This document shows, one piece after another, positions 6,326-13,033 of a DNA stretch of 13,033 bases. This DNA comes from CAYXOX01 sp964466745 (GTDB lineage Bacteria > Pseudomonadota > Alphaproteobacteria > Rhodobacterales > Rhodobacteraceae): NCBI GenBank assembly GCA_964466745.1, contig CAYXOX010000080.1, forward strand, positions 1 to 13,033, written 5' to 3'. The notes below the pieces were generated by a model. The model ran no database searches and was not told the origin of the DNA. It was given only the letters and a program-made list of their open reading frames with translations. Position numbers and translations under genes: made by a program. Positions within the stretch are counted from its first letter, which is position 1. Each line of letters starts with the position of its first letter.

Positions 6326-8500
6326 ATGACCGACCATCGTTTCGTCACCTCAGGCGGCGTCGCCATCACGCGCCGCGAAACGCCCGCTCCCTACGACAGC
6401 GTGCTCGACACGCTGATCGACCGGCTCGATACCGCGCGGGGCGCGCTCTTCTCCTCCAACTACGAGTACCCGGGGCGCTACACCCGCTGGGATTTCGGCT
6501 TCGCCGACCCGCCGCTGATGATCGAGGCACGCGGGCGCGAGATGCGCTTCACGGCGCTCAACGGCCGGGGCACGGCGCTGATCGGGATGATCCGCCCCGT
6601 GGTGGCCACCCTGCCGGTGCTCGCCGCGCTCGAGGACGGCGCCGACGGCTTCACCTGCACCGTGCGCCCGCCCGAGCGCATCTACGACGAGGACGAACGC
6701 TCAAAGGCGCCCTCGGTGTTCTCCGTCCTGCGCGCGGTGACGGATCTCTTCCGCAGCGAGGAGGACGGGCAGCTCGGCCTCTACGGCGCCTTCGGCTACG
6801 ATCTCGTCTTCCAGTTCGAGCCGATCGAGCTGCACCTCGAGCGCCCGGACGACCAGCGCGACCTCGTGCTGTTCCTGGCCGACGAGATCACCGTGGTCGA
6901 TCATTACGCCGTGGCGGCAACGACGATCCGCTACGAGTTCGCCCTCGGGGATGCGACGACCGAGGGCCTGGACCGGGGCACGCCCCCGGCCCCCTTCACG
7001 CCCGGCCGGCGGGATCTGCCCCGCGGCGATCACGTGCCGGGCGAATACGCGGCGCTGGTGCGCAAGGCGAAGGAGAGTTTCCTGCGGGGCGATCTCTTCG
7101 AGGTGGTGCCCGGCCAGGTGTTCTACGAGCCCTGCGAGGACACGCCCTCGGCCATCTTCCGCCGCCTGCGCCGGATCAACCCCGCGCCCTTCGGGTTCCT
7201 GATGAACCTCGGCGCGGCGGAATACCTCGTGGGCGCGAGCCCCGAGATGTTCGTGCGCGTCACCGGGCGCCGGGTCGAGACCTGCCCGATCTCGGGAACC
7301 ATAAGGCGCGGGGCCGACGCCATCGAGGACAGCCAGCAGATCCTGAAGCTGCTGCAGTCGCGCAAGGACGAATCCGAGCTGACCATGTGCTCGGACGTGG
7401 ATCGCAACGACAAGAGCCGCGTGTGCGAGCCGGGATCGGTGCGCGTGATCGGCCGGCGGCAGATCGAGATGTACTCGCGCCTCATCCACACGGTGGACCA
7501 TATCGAGGGCCGGCTGCGCGACGGGATGGATGCCTTCGACGCCTTCCTCTCCCACGCCTGGGCGGTGACGGTCACCGGCGCGCCGAAGCTCTGGGCCATG
7601 CGCTTCATCGAGGCCCACGAGAAGAGCACCCGCATGTGGTACGGCGGCGCGGTGGGCGCGGTGGGCTTCAACGGCGACATGAACACCGGGCTCACGCTGC
7701 GCACCATCCGCATCAAGAACGGGGTCGCCGAGGTGCGCGCGGGGGCAACGCTGCTCTACGACAGCGACCCCGCGGAGGAAGAGGCCGAAACCGAGCTCAA
7801 GGCCTCGGCCATGCGGGCGGCGATCCGCGGCGGCGCCGCGCTGCGGACGGGCGACGGCGACGGCCCGCGCCCCCGCTGCGCCGAGGGCCGCAAGGTGCTG
7901 CTGGTGGATCACGAGGACAGCTTCGTGCACACGCTGGCGAACTATCTGCGCCAGACCGGCGCCGAGGTGAAGACGGTGCGCAGCCCGGTGCCGGCCGAGG
8001 CGTTCGAGAGCTTCGCGCCTGATCTCGTGATGCTCTCGCCCGGCCCCGGCCGCCCCGCGGATTTCGATTGCGAGGCCACCATCGCCGCGGCCCTTTCGCG
8101 CGGCGCCGCGCTCTTCGGGGTGTGCCTCGGCCTGCAGGCCATCGCCGAGCATTTCGGCGGCACGCTGGACCAGCTCGGCGAGCCCGTGCACGGCAAGCCC
8201 TCGCGGATCCGGGTGACGGAGCCGGGAAGCGTGTTCGAGGGGCTTCCCGAGCGGATCACCGTGGGCCGGTACCATTCGCTCCACGCCCGCCCCGAGAGCC
8301 TGCCCCCGGCGCTGCGGGTGACCGCAACGAGCGAGGACGGCGTGGTGATGGGCCTCGAGCACGGCGAGCTGCCGGTGGCGGCGGTGCAGTTCCACCCCGA
8401 GAGCATCATGTCGCTCGGCCAGGACGCGGGGCAGCGGATGATCGAGAACGTGCTAACGCGGCTGCTCGCACGCCGCGGCGCGCGCAGCCCCGCCGCCTGA
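6326..8500 (+). CDS. trpE(G): Anthranilate synthase, fused TrpE-TrpG
   Basis: Converts chorismate and glutamine to anthranilate, the first committed step of tryptophan synthesis, in the cytoplasm. 724 residues, with both subunits in one chain as in rhizobia and Azospirillum. The TrpE part covers about 1-505: tryptophan-binding region SSNYEYPGRYTRWD (43-56), SPEMF (305-309), PISGTIRRG (321-329), CSDVDRNDKSRVCEPG (355-370), TVTGAPK (415-421) and the acidic run near RAGATLLYDS (471-480). After a short linker the TrpG glutaminase begins near 523 with LLVDHEDSF, SPGPG at 571-575, nucleophile Cys600 in GVCLGLQ, and His690 and Glu692 in QFHPES. The feedback-site residues are present, so product inhibition by Trp is expected. 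No Shine-Dalgarno is visible before the ATG at 6326. Characterised Rhodobacter species keep trpE and trpG apart, so the fusion is unusual here. Confidence 0.95.
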   Translation: MTDHRFVTSGGVAITRRETPAPYDSVLDTLIDRLDTARGALFSSNYEYPGRYTRWDFGFADPPLMIEARGREMRFTALNGRGTALIGMIRPVVATLPVLAALEDGADGFTCTVRPPERIYDEDERSKAPSVFSVLRAVTDLFRSEEDGQLGLYGAFGYDLVFQFEPIELHLERPDDQRDLVLFLADEITVVDHYAVAATTIRYEFALGDATTEGLDRGTPPAPFTPGRRDLPRGDHVPGEYAALVRKAKESFLRGDLFEVVPGQVFYEPCEDTPSAIFRRLRRINPAPFGFLMNLGAAEYLVGASPEMFVRVTGRRVETCPISGTIRRGADAIEDSQQILKLLQSRKDESELTMCSDVDRNDKSRVCEPGSVRVIGRRQIEMYSRLIHTVDHIEGRLRDGMDAFDAFLSHAWAVTVTGAPKLWAMRFIEAHEKSTRMWYGGAVGAVGFNGDMNTGLTLRTIRIKNGVAEVRAGATLLYDSDPAEEEAETELKASAMRAAIRGGAALRTGDGDGPRPRCAEGRKVLLVDHEDSFVHTLANYLRQTGAEVKTVRSPVPAEAFESFAPDLVMLSPGPGRPADFDCEATIAAALSRGAALFGVCLGLQAIAEHFGGTLDQLGEPVHGKPSRIRVTEPGSVFEGLPERITVGRYHSLHARPESLPPALRVTATSEDGVVMGLEHGELPVAAVQFHPESIMSLGQDAGQRMIENVLTRLLARRGARSPAA

Positions 8501-8514
8501 GCCCCGGGAGGGGC
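8501..8514 (+). terminator. Short hairpin directly after trpE(G)
   Basis: GCCCC (8501-8505) pairs with GGGGC (8510-8514) around GGGA, starting on the base after the trpE(G) stop. A second small hairpin, GCACC (8528-8532) with GGTGC (8536-8540), follows. Neither has a T-run. They may help end the trpE(G) transcript. Confidence 0.25.
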
Positions 8515-8561
8515 CGGGCATGCCGGTGCACCGCCGGTGCGGGCGGCCGGCGGTGTGCCGT

Positions 8562-8587
8562 CGAGGATTTTCGCCAAGATGAAGAGG
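8562..8587. repeat. Rhodobacterales-type intergenic motif (GAGGATTTT... CCAAGATGAAGAG)
   Basis: An AT-richer patch reading CGAGGATTTTCG followed by CCAAGATGAAGAGG lies in an otherwise very GC-rich spacer between two convergent genes. From memory, closely similar strings (GAG, then TATTTTTGG or a variant, then CCAAGATGAAG) recur many times between genes in Rhodobacterales genomes, mostly near gene ends. Only one copy is in this window, so repetition cannot be shown here. Its function is unknown to me. Confidence 0.4.
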
Positions 8588-8642
8588 GCGCGCACGGGCC
8601 TTCCGCCGGGGCGCGTCACCCGGCCGGGCGCAGCGGATGGGA

Positions 8643-8664
8643 GCGCGCCGCAAGGGCGGCGCGC
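8643..8664. terminator. Hairpin between convergent trpE(G) and panE-like genes
   Basis: GCGCGCCGC (8643-8651) and GCGGCGCGC (8656-8664) form a perfect nine-pair stem with an AAGG loop, nine bases from the stop codon of the panE-like gene. It reads the same way from both strands, so it could end either transcript. No T-run follows on either side. Confidence 0.4.
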
Positions 8665-8673
8665 GACGGGGAG

Positions 8674-9654
8674 CTAGCCGTAGAGCCCGGCGCTGCGAGC
8701 CCGCAGGCGGACCAGCGCGAGCACCGCGTCCACCGTGGGCGTGGGGGTATCGGTGATCCGGCCCAGCTCGGCCACCGAGCCGACGAGCGCGTCGATCTCC
8801 ATCGGCCGGCCGGCCTCGAGATCCTGCAGCATGGAGGTGCGATGGGCCCCCACCGCCGCGCCGCCGTCGATCCTGCGGTCCACGTCGATGGGAAACTTCA
8901 CGCCCAGTTTCTCGGCCACCTGTTGCGCCTCGATCATCATGGCGCGGGCCACGGCACGGGTGCCCGGGTCGGTGCAGAGCACGTCGAGCGTGGCATGGGT
9001 GAGCGCCGAGATCGGGTTGAACGAGAGGTTGCCCCAGAGCTTGACCCAGATCTCGTCGCGCAGGCGGGGGCGCACCGGCGCTTTCAGACCCGCCGCCGAG
9101 AGCGCGGCGGAGAGCGCCGTCGCCCGCTCGGATTTCGAACCGTCGGGCTCGCCGAGGGAAAAGCGGTTGCCCTCGATGTGGCGCACCGTCCCGGGCTCGG
9201 AGACCTCGGCGGCCGGATAGACGACGCAGCCGAGCACCCGGTCGGGGCCGAAGCCCTCCCACTGCACGCCGCCGGGATCGACGCTTTCGAGCCGCGTGCC
9301 CTCGAGCGGGCCCCCGAGCTTGTGGAAATACCACCACGGCACGCCGTTCACGCCGCTGACGATGGTGGTTCGCGGCCCGATGAGCGGCTGCATCCGGCCC
9401 ACCACCGCCGGGACGGAATGCGCCTTGAGCGTGACGATGACGTAGTCCTGCGGGCCGAGCTCGGCCGGATCCTCCGCCGCCCTCACCGGCACGGTGACGG
9501 GCGCCGCCCCCTCCTCGATCAGGGTCAGCCCCCGCGCCTGCATCGCCGCCAGATGGGGGCCGCGGGCGACGAGGCTCACCTCCGCCCCGGCCTGGGCGAG
9601 CTTGGCGCCCATGTAGCCGCCGATCGCCCCGGCCCCGAACACGCAGATCTTCAT
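8674..9654 (-). CDS. Ketopantoate reductase family protein; possible oxalyl-CoA reductase (PanE2-like)
   Basis: NADPH-dependent reductase of the PanE/ApbA family, 326 residues. The Rossmann motif GAGAIGG is at 7-13, a conserved Lys at 77 (TLKAHS), the catalytic lysine at 205 in WVKLWGNLSFNPISAL with Asn209 and Asn213, and the C-terminal HRTSMLQDLEAGRPMEID at 271-288 with Glu286, the equivalent of the substrate-binding Glu of E. coli PanE. The start at 9654 is chosen because the nucleotide-binding strand begins there and AGGAG lies upstream; longer open reading upstream is antisense to nothing known and lacks family similarity. The gene is 38 bases after the oxalate-CoA ligase-like gene on the same strand. 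In Methylobacterium extorquens a PanE-family enzyme (PanE2) reduces oxalyl-CoA to glyoxylate, and this pairing suggests the same role. Ordinary ketopantoate reductase of pantothenate synthesis is the alternative. Confidence 0.88.
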   Translation of the reverse strand: MKICVFGAGAIGGYMGAKLAQAGAEVSLVARGPHLAAMQARGLTLIEEGAAPVTVPVRAAEDPAELGPQDYVIVTLKAHSVPAVVGRMQPLIGPRTTIVSGVNGVPWWYFHKLGGPLEGTRLESVDPGGVQWEGFGPDRVLGCVVYPAAEVSEPGTVRHIEGNRFSLGEPDGSKSERATALSAALSAAGLKAPVRPRLRDEIWVKLWGNLSFNPISALTHATLDVLCTDPGTRAVARAMMIEAQQVAEKLGVKFPIDVDRRIDGGAAVGAHRTSMLQDLEAGRPMEIDALVGSVAELGRITDTPTPTVDAVLALVRLRARSAGLYG

Positions 9655-9692
9655 GCCGCCGTTCTCTCCTCGTTTCTCCCCCGACGCGGCGC

Positions 9693-11234
9693 TCAGGCGC
9701 CCTGCGCGAGCCCCAGCTTCTCGGCCAGCCCGATGCGCTGCAGCTTGCCGGTGGCGCCCTTCGGGATCTCGTCCAGGATCACCACCTTGCGCGGCACCTT
9801 GAACTCGGCGAGCCGCGCGCGGGCGAACTCCCGGATGCCCCGCTCGTCGGCCTCCGCGCCCTCGCGCAGCACCACCGCGGCGGCCACCTCCTCGCCCAGC
9901 TTCGGATGCGGGAGCGCGAAGGTCACGCATTGCGCCACGGCCGGATGGTCCATCAGGATGCCGTCCACCTCCAGCGGGCTGACCTTCTCGCCGCCGCGGT
10001 TGATGATCTCCTTGAGCCGGCCGGTGAGCTGCAGGTAGCCCTCCGCGTCGAAGCCGCCCTGGTCTCCGGTGCGGAACCAGCGGTGCCCGTCCGCCTCGAA
10101 GAAACTCTTAGCGTTGGCCTCCGGATTGCCCTCGTAGCCCGGCGTGACGTTGGGCCCCGAGATCACCACCTCGCCGATCCCCTCCACGAGCCGGTCTTCC
10201 GCCTCGTGGGCGATTCGCACCAGCGGGCCGGCCTCCACCCCCACCGAGCCGGGCTTCTGGGCCCGCGGCGGCAGCGGGTTGGAGGCCATCTGGTGGGCCG
10301 CTTCCGTCATGCCGTAGCCCTCGATCACGGGGGCGCCGAAGGTTTCGGCAAGCGCCGTCATCACCTGCGCGGGCAGCGACGCCGAGGAGGAGCGCAGGAA
10401 GCGCAGCGGGACCGCGGCGATCGTCTCGGCGTTGCGGGGCGCGCGGGCGAGGATCCCCTGGTGCATCGTCGGCACCGCTGTATACCAAGTGGGCTGCGCC
10501 TCGCGCATCCAGGCGAAGAACCTCAGCGCGTCGAAGCCCGGCGCGCACCAGATCGAGCCGCCCGCGGCGAGCGAGGCCGAGACAGCCGCCACCAGCCCGT
10601 GGATGTGGAACAGCGGCATCACGTTGAGGCAGCGATCCCGGGAAGAAAGCTCGAGCGATTCCCGTATGTTCAGAGCCGAAGCTGCCACGTTCGACTGCAG
10701 CAGCGGCACGATCTTCGGGCGCGAGGTCGTGCCGGAGGTGTGCAGGATCAGCGCCACGTCGCCGGCATCCGGGGCGGCGGTGTCCGCCCGCCCGGCGTTT
10801 TCCGCCGGTGCATCTTCCGCAAGCTCGAACCGCCCTGCCGGCGCGCCCTCGGGCACCGAAAGGCGCAGCACGGCAAGGCCGAAGCGGCGCGCGGCGGCGA
10901 GCGCCGGGCCGTCGTAGCCCGCCTCGACGATCAGCGCGCGGGCCTTCAGGTCTTCCAGGTAGAAGGCGAATTCCTCCTCCCTGTACGCAGGGTTGAGGGG
11001 CGCGGTTACAGCGGTTTGCGCCACCGTCACGAAGGCGGCGGCCATCTCCGGCCCGTTGGGGAGCACGATGGCCACCCTGTCGCCCCGGCCGATTCCCGCG
11101 GCGTGGAGCCAGCCGCGCACATCGCCCGCGAGGGCGCGAAGGCCGGCGTAGTCGAGCCAGCCCCGATCCGGGGCGCCGAGCGCCGGCGCATCGCCGGCCT
11201 GCGCCTCGATAAGCTCTGAAATCGTGCTCGCCAT
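9693..11234 (-). CDS. Acyl-CoA synthetase, oxalate-CoA ligase-like (AAE3/Pcs60 type)
   Basis: ATP-dependent adenylating enzyme that forms an acyl-CoA through an acyl-AMP. 513 residues. Motifs in order: P-loop HTSGTTSRPK (165-174), PLFHIHG (207-213), EGYGMTEA (305-312), RTGD (388-391), hinge GRLKEIINRGGEKVSP (405-420), and the catalytic lysine Lys497 in PKGATGKLQR. The block MTEAAHQMASNPLPP (309-323) followed by KPGSVG is what I associate with plant AAE3 and yeast Pcs60, both oxalate-CoA ligases, rather than with malonyl- or long-chain-specific enzymes. The ATG at 11234 has GGAGG four bases upstream. No targeting signal, so cytoplasmic. It is the first gene of a two-gene operon with the PanE-like reductase, divergent from the sugar-acid kinase. 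Class is certain; oxalate as substrate is a good inference only. Confidence 0.88.
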   Translation of the reverse strand: MASTISELIEAQAGDAPALGAPDRGWLDYAGLRALAGDVRGWLHAAGIGRGDRVAIVLPNGPEMAAAFVTVAQTAVTAPLNPAYREEEFAFYLEDLKARALIVEAGYDGPALAAARRFGLAVLRLSVPEGAPAGRFELAEDAPAENAGRADTAAPDAGDVALILHTSGTTSRPKIVPLLQSNVAASALNIRESLELSSRDRCLNVMPLFHIHGLVAAVSASLAAGGSIWCAPGFDALRFFAWMREAQPTWYTAVPTMHQGILARAPRNAETIAAVPLRFLRSSSASLPAQVMTALAETFGAPVIEGYGMTEAAHQMASNPLPPRAQKPGSVGVEAGPLVRIAHEAEDRLVEGIGEVVISGPNVTPGYEGNPEANAKSFFEADGHRWFRTGDQGGFDAEGYLQLTGRLKEIINRGGEKVSPLEVDGILMDHPAVAQCVTFALPHPKLGEEVAAAVVLREGAEADERGIREFARARLAEFKVPRKVVILDEIPKGATGKLQRIGLAEKLGLAQGA

Positions 11235-11274
11235 GCCGCCTCCCGATCGTCTCGCCTGCATCGTGCCGGCGCGG

Positions 11275-11284
11275 TGTATACCAT
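11275..11284. promoter_or_regulatory. Candidate operator/promoter in the ligase-kinase divergent region
   Basis: The 148-base gap between the divergent ligase and kinase genes has one AT-rich island, TGTATACCAT, centred on the palindrome GTATAC (11276-11281). Read on the minus strand it starts TGGTATAC, which matches the left eight bases of the TGGTATACCA core bound by the E. coli hexuronate regulators ExuR and UxuR (GntR family). TATACA on the minus strand (11280 to 11275) could also be a -10 box, which would give the ligase transcript a leader of about 34 bases; no good -35 is visible. The rest of the gap shows nothing else I can name. No regulator gene is in the window. Confidence 0.3.
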
Positions 11285-11382
11285 CGCGAACTCCGGGTCC
11301 ACGGCCGGCGGATGCACGGTCGCGCTTGAGCTTGGGTGCCATGGCCGGGATAACGGGCGCGACACGCTGGCCCGGAGGTTCC

Positions 11383-12384
11383 ATGACCGCTTCGACCGCT
11401 TCGCATTCCGGCGCCCCCGATCCCCGGGGCCTGCGCCTTCCCGCCCCCTCGGGGCGCCCGCTGCGCATCGCCTGCGTCGGGGAATGCATGATCGAGCTGT
11501 CCGATCTCGCCGCCGCCGACGGCCGGGTTCGGATGGGCTTCGCCGGCGACACCTACAACACCTGCGTCTACCTCGCGCGCCTGATGGGCGCGGGCACCGG
11601 CGCGGCGGAGATCTCCTACGTCACGGCGCTGGGCGACGACGGGCTTTCCGAGCGGATGATCGGCGCCATGCAGGCCGAAGGTATCTCCACCGCCCATGTC
11701 GCGCGCCTGCCGGGGCGACTTCCGGGCCTCTACGCCATCGAGCTGGAGGACGGCGGCGAAAGGCGGTTCCGCTACTGGCGCGCCCAGTCCGCCGCGCGCG
11801 ACATGTTCGGCCCCGGGGGCCTCTCCACCGAGTCGCTCGGGGATTTCGACGTGATCTACCTTTCGGGCATCACCCTTGCGATCCTGCCCGAGCCGGCGCG
11901 CGAAGCCCTTGCCGAGGCCTGCGCCGCCGCGCGCCGCCGCGGCGCGCTCACCGTGTTCGACAGCAACTACCGGCCCGCGCTCTGGCCCGGTGCCGATGCC
12001 GCCCGCGCCGCGTTCGAGCGGGCCTGGCGCGCCACCGCGCTCGGCCTGCCCTCGCGGGACGACGAGGCCGCGCTCTATCCCGGCGAGACGCCCGAGGATC
12101 TCTTCACGCGGCTGGCTGCAGCCGGCGTGGCCGAGGTGGCGTTGAAGGACGGCCCCGACGGCCCGAAGCTGCACGCGGGAGGAGAAACGGTGGATCTGCC
12201 GCCGATGGCCCCCGCCGAGCACGTGGCCGACACCACCGCCGCGGGGGACAGTTTCAATGCCGCCTACCTCGCCGCGCGCCTCACCGGGGCCTCGCCCGCC
12301 GAGGCGGCCGCCGCCGGGCACCGGCTGGCTCGCCACGTGGTGGGCCATCACGGCGCCATCGTGGCGCTTCCCGAGATGCCCTGA
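11383..12384 (+). CDS. kdgK: PfkB-family sugar kinase, probable 2-keto-3-deoxygluconate kinase
   Basis: Probably phosphorylates 2-keto-3-deoxygluconate to KDPG, feeding sugar-acid breakdown into the Entner-Doudoroff pathway in the cytoplasm. 333 residues. The ribokinase fold starts with IACVGECMIEL (29-39), the usual KDG kinase opening, then GFAGDTYNTCVYLARL (52-67), SNYRPALWP (194-202), the nucleotide loop KDGPDGP (255-261) and the PfkB signature DTTAAGDSFNAAYL (283-296) with catalytic Asp289. The ATG at 11383 is chosen for its GGAGG four bases upstream. It gives about 27 extra residues before the usual family start, so a later start cannot be excluded. It is divergent from the ligase-reductase operon and ends 20 bases from the convergent mfd. 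Fructokinase or another PfkB sugar kinase is the alternative. Confidence 0.87.
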   Translation: MTASTASHSGAPDPRGLRLPAPSGRPLRIACVGECMIELSDLAAADGRVRMGFAGDTYNTCVYLARLMGAGTGAAEISYVTALGDDGLSERMIGAMQAEGISTAHVARLPGRLPGLYAIELEDGGERRFRYWRAQSAARDMFGPGGLSTESLGDFDVIYLSGITLAILPEPAREALAEACAAARRRGALTVFDSNYRPALWPGADAARAAFERAWRATALGLPSRDDEAALYPGETPEDLFTRLAAAGVAEVALKDGPDGPKLHAGGETVDLPPMAPAEHVADTTAAGDSFNAAYLAARLTGASPAEAAAAGHRLARHVVGHHGAIVALPEMP

Positions 12385-12404
12385 AGGCAGGCGGCGCCCC
12401 GGCC

Positions 12405-13033
12405 TCAGCCGGCACCCGGCCCCTCGGCGCCCTCGCGCGCCTGTTTCCGGCGGCCCACCACCTTCTCGGCGAGATCCCGGGCAATGGCGAAGGCGCCACG
12501 GATCTTGTCGGCCTCCTTCGCCCAGTCGCGGCGCACCACGATCTTGTTGTCCTTGACCTTCGCGAGCCCCCGCTGCGCCTGGATGAACTCCACAAGCCCC
12601 TCCGGCGAGGCGAACTTGTCGTTGTGGAACTGGATCGTCGCGCCCTTCGGGCCGGCGTCGAGCTTGGCGATGCCCGCGCGCTTGCACATCGCCTTGATCC
12701 GCACCACGAGCAGCAGCGTGTTGACCTCCCTCGGCAGCGGGCCGAAACGGTCGATCAGCTCGGCCGCGAAGCCCTCCAGCTCCACCTTCGTGGTCAGCGA
12801 GGAGAGGCGGCGGTAGAGGCCGAGGCGCACGTCGAGATCGGGCACGTAGTCCTCCGGGATGAGCACCGGAACGCCGAGGTTGATGGTGGGCGCCCACTGG
12901 CCGTCGTCGTCGGTCAGCCCCTCCATCTCGCCGGAGCGGATCCTGGCGATCGCCTCCTCCAGCATGGACTGGTAAAGCTCGTAGCCCACGTCGCGCATCT
13001 GGCCCGACTGCTCCTCGCCGAGCAGGTTGCCCG
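12405..13033 (-). CDS. mfd: Transcription-repair coupling factor Mfd, C-terminal part (cut by window edge)
   Basis: Mfd uses ATP to push stalled RNA polymerase off damaged DNA and recruits UvrA for nucleotide excision repair. The last 208 residues are visible. They open with GNLLGEEQSGQMRDVGYELY, the end of the translocase module, followed by the C-terminal TRCF domain: NLGVPVLIPEDYVPD, RLGLYRRLSSL, LIDRFGPLPREVNTLL and RIKAMCKRAGI. This domain holds UvrA binding in check in the E. coli protein. The tail after about residue 185 is charged and poorly conserved, normal for alphaproteobacteria. It converges on kdgK, with a small CCGGC/GCCGG hairpin (12399-12412) around its stop codon that may serve both genes. 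Helicase and polymerase-binding parts lie outside the window. Confidence 0.95.
   Translation of the reverse strand, partial: GNLLGEEQSGQMRDVGYELYQSMLEEAIARIRSGEMEGLTDDDGQWAPTINLGVPVLIPEDYVPDLDVRLGLYRRLSSLTTKVELEGFAAELIDRFGPLPREVNTLLLVVRIKAMCKRAGIAKLDAGPKGATIQFHNDKFASPEGLVEFIQAQRGLAKVKDNKIVVRRDWAKEADKIRGAFAIARDLAEKVVGRRKQAREGAEGPGAG

Noticed and set aside
8674..9930. Longer reading frame for the PanE-like protein, starting inside the ligase gene.
   Set aside because: The extra N-terminal residues overlap the ligase C-terminus and are Gly/Arg-rich shadow sequence; the Rossmann fold begins right at the 9654 start.
10479..10487. Second copy of TGTATACCA, the same nine bases as the candidate operator at 11275-11283.
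   Set aside because: It encodes conserved residues (Trp-Tyr-Thr) inside the ligase gene and is far from any start, so coincidence is the simpler explanation.

Overview
The window is about 13 kb of very GC-rich, densely coding DNA. It most likely comes from the chromosome of an alphaproteobacterium of the Rhodobacterales. The PBP1A N-terminus (membrane helix followed by GRDLPSH), the AmiC next to PBP1A, the Mfd C-terminus and a short intergenic motif between trpE(G) and a panE-like gene all fit that group. There are no rRNA or tRNA genes, CRISPR arrays, insertion sequences or phage genes. The genes look intact and native apart from the two cut by the window edges.

Left part (1-6005) is an envelope block. 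On the minus strand lie the 5' part of mrcA (penicillin-binding protein 1A, entering from the left edge), amiC (an AMIN-domain cell-wall amidase) and a PLP-dependent aminotransferase. Divergent from these, 65 bp from the aminotransferase start, is a plus-strand operon of a BepA-like M48 metalloprotease with a TPR tail and a DsbA/ScsC-like thiol-disulfide protein. Their stop and start codons overlap as ATGA. Together these genes cover peptidoglycan synthesis, septal peptidoglycan hydrolysis and quality control or disulfide formation of exported proteins.

Middle part (6006-8673). A 320-base spacer holds a candidate promoter, a small leader reading frame with a strong ribosome binding site and one Trp codon, and a set of alternative GC-rich hairpins. 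It precedes a fused anthranilate synthase, trpE(G), of the rhizobial type, the first enzyme of tryptophan synthesis with its glutaminase domain attached. The 173-base spacer after trpE(G) contains several hairpins and an AT-richer motif that I recognise as a recurrent Rhodobacterales intergenic element.

Right part (8674-12384). A two-gene minus-strand operon encodes an oxalate-CoA-ligase-like adenylating enzyme and a ketopantoate-reductase-family protein. The reductase family includes PanE2, the oxalyl-CoA reductase of Methylobacterium extorquens. The pair therefore reads as a compact oxalate-to-glyoxylate assimilation module, the most interesting hypothesis in the window. Divergent from it is a PfkB-family 2-keto-3-deoxygluconate kinase. 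The shared 148-base region has a GTATAC-centred site resembling operators of GntR-family sugar-acid regulators. The window ends in the C-terminal part of mfd, convergent with the kinase.
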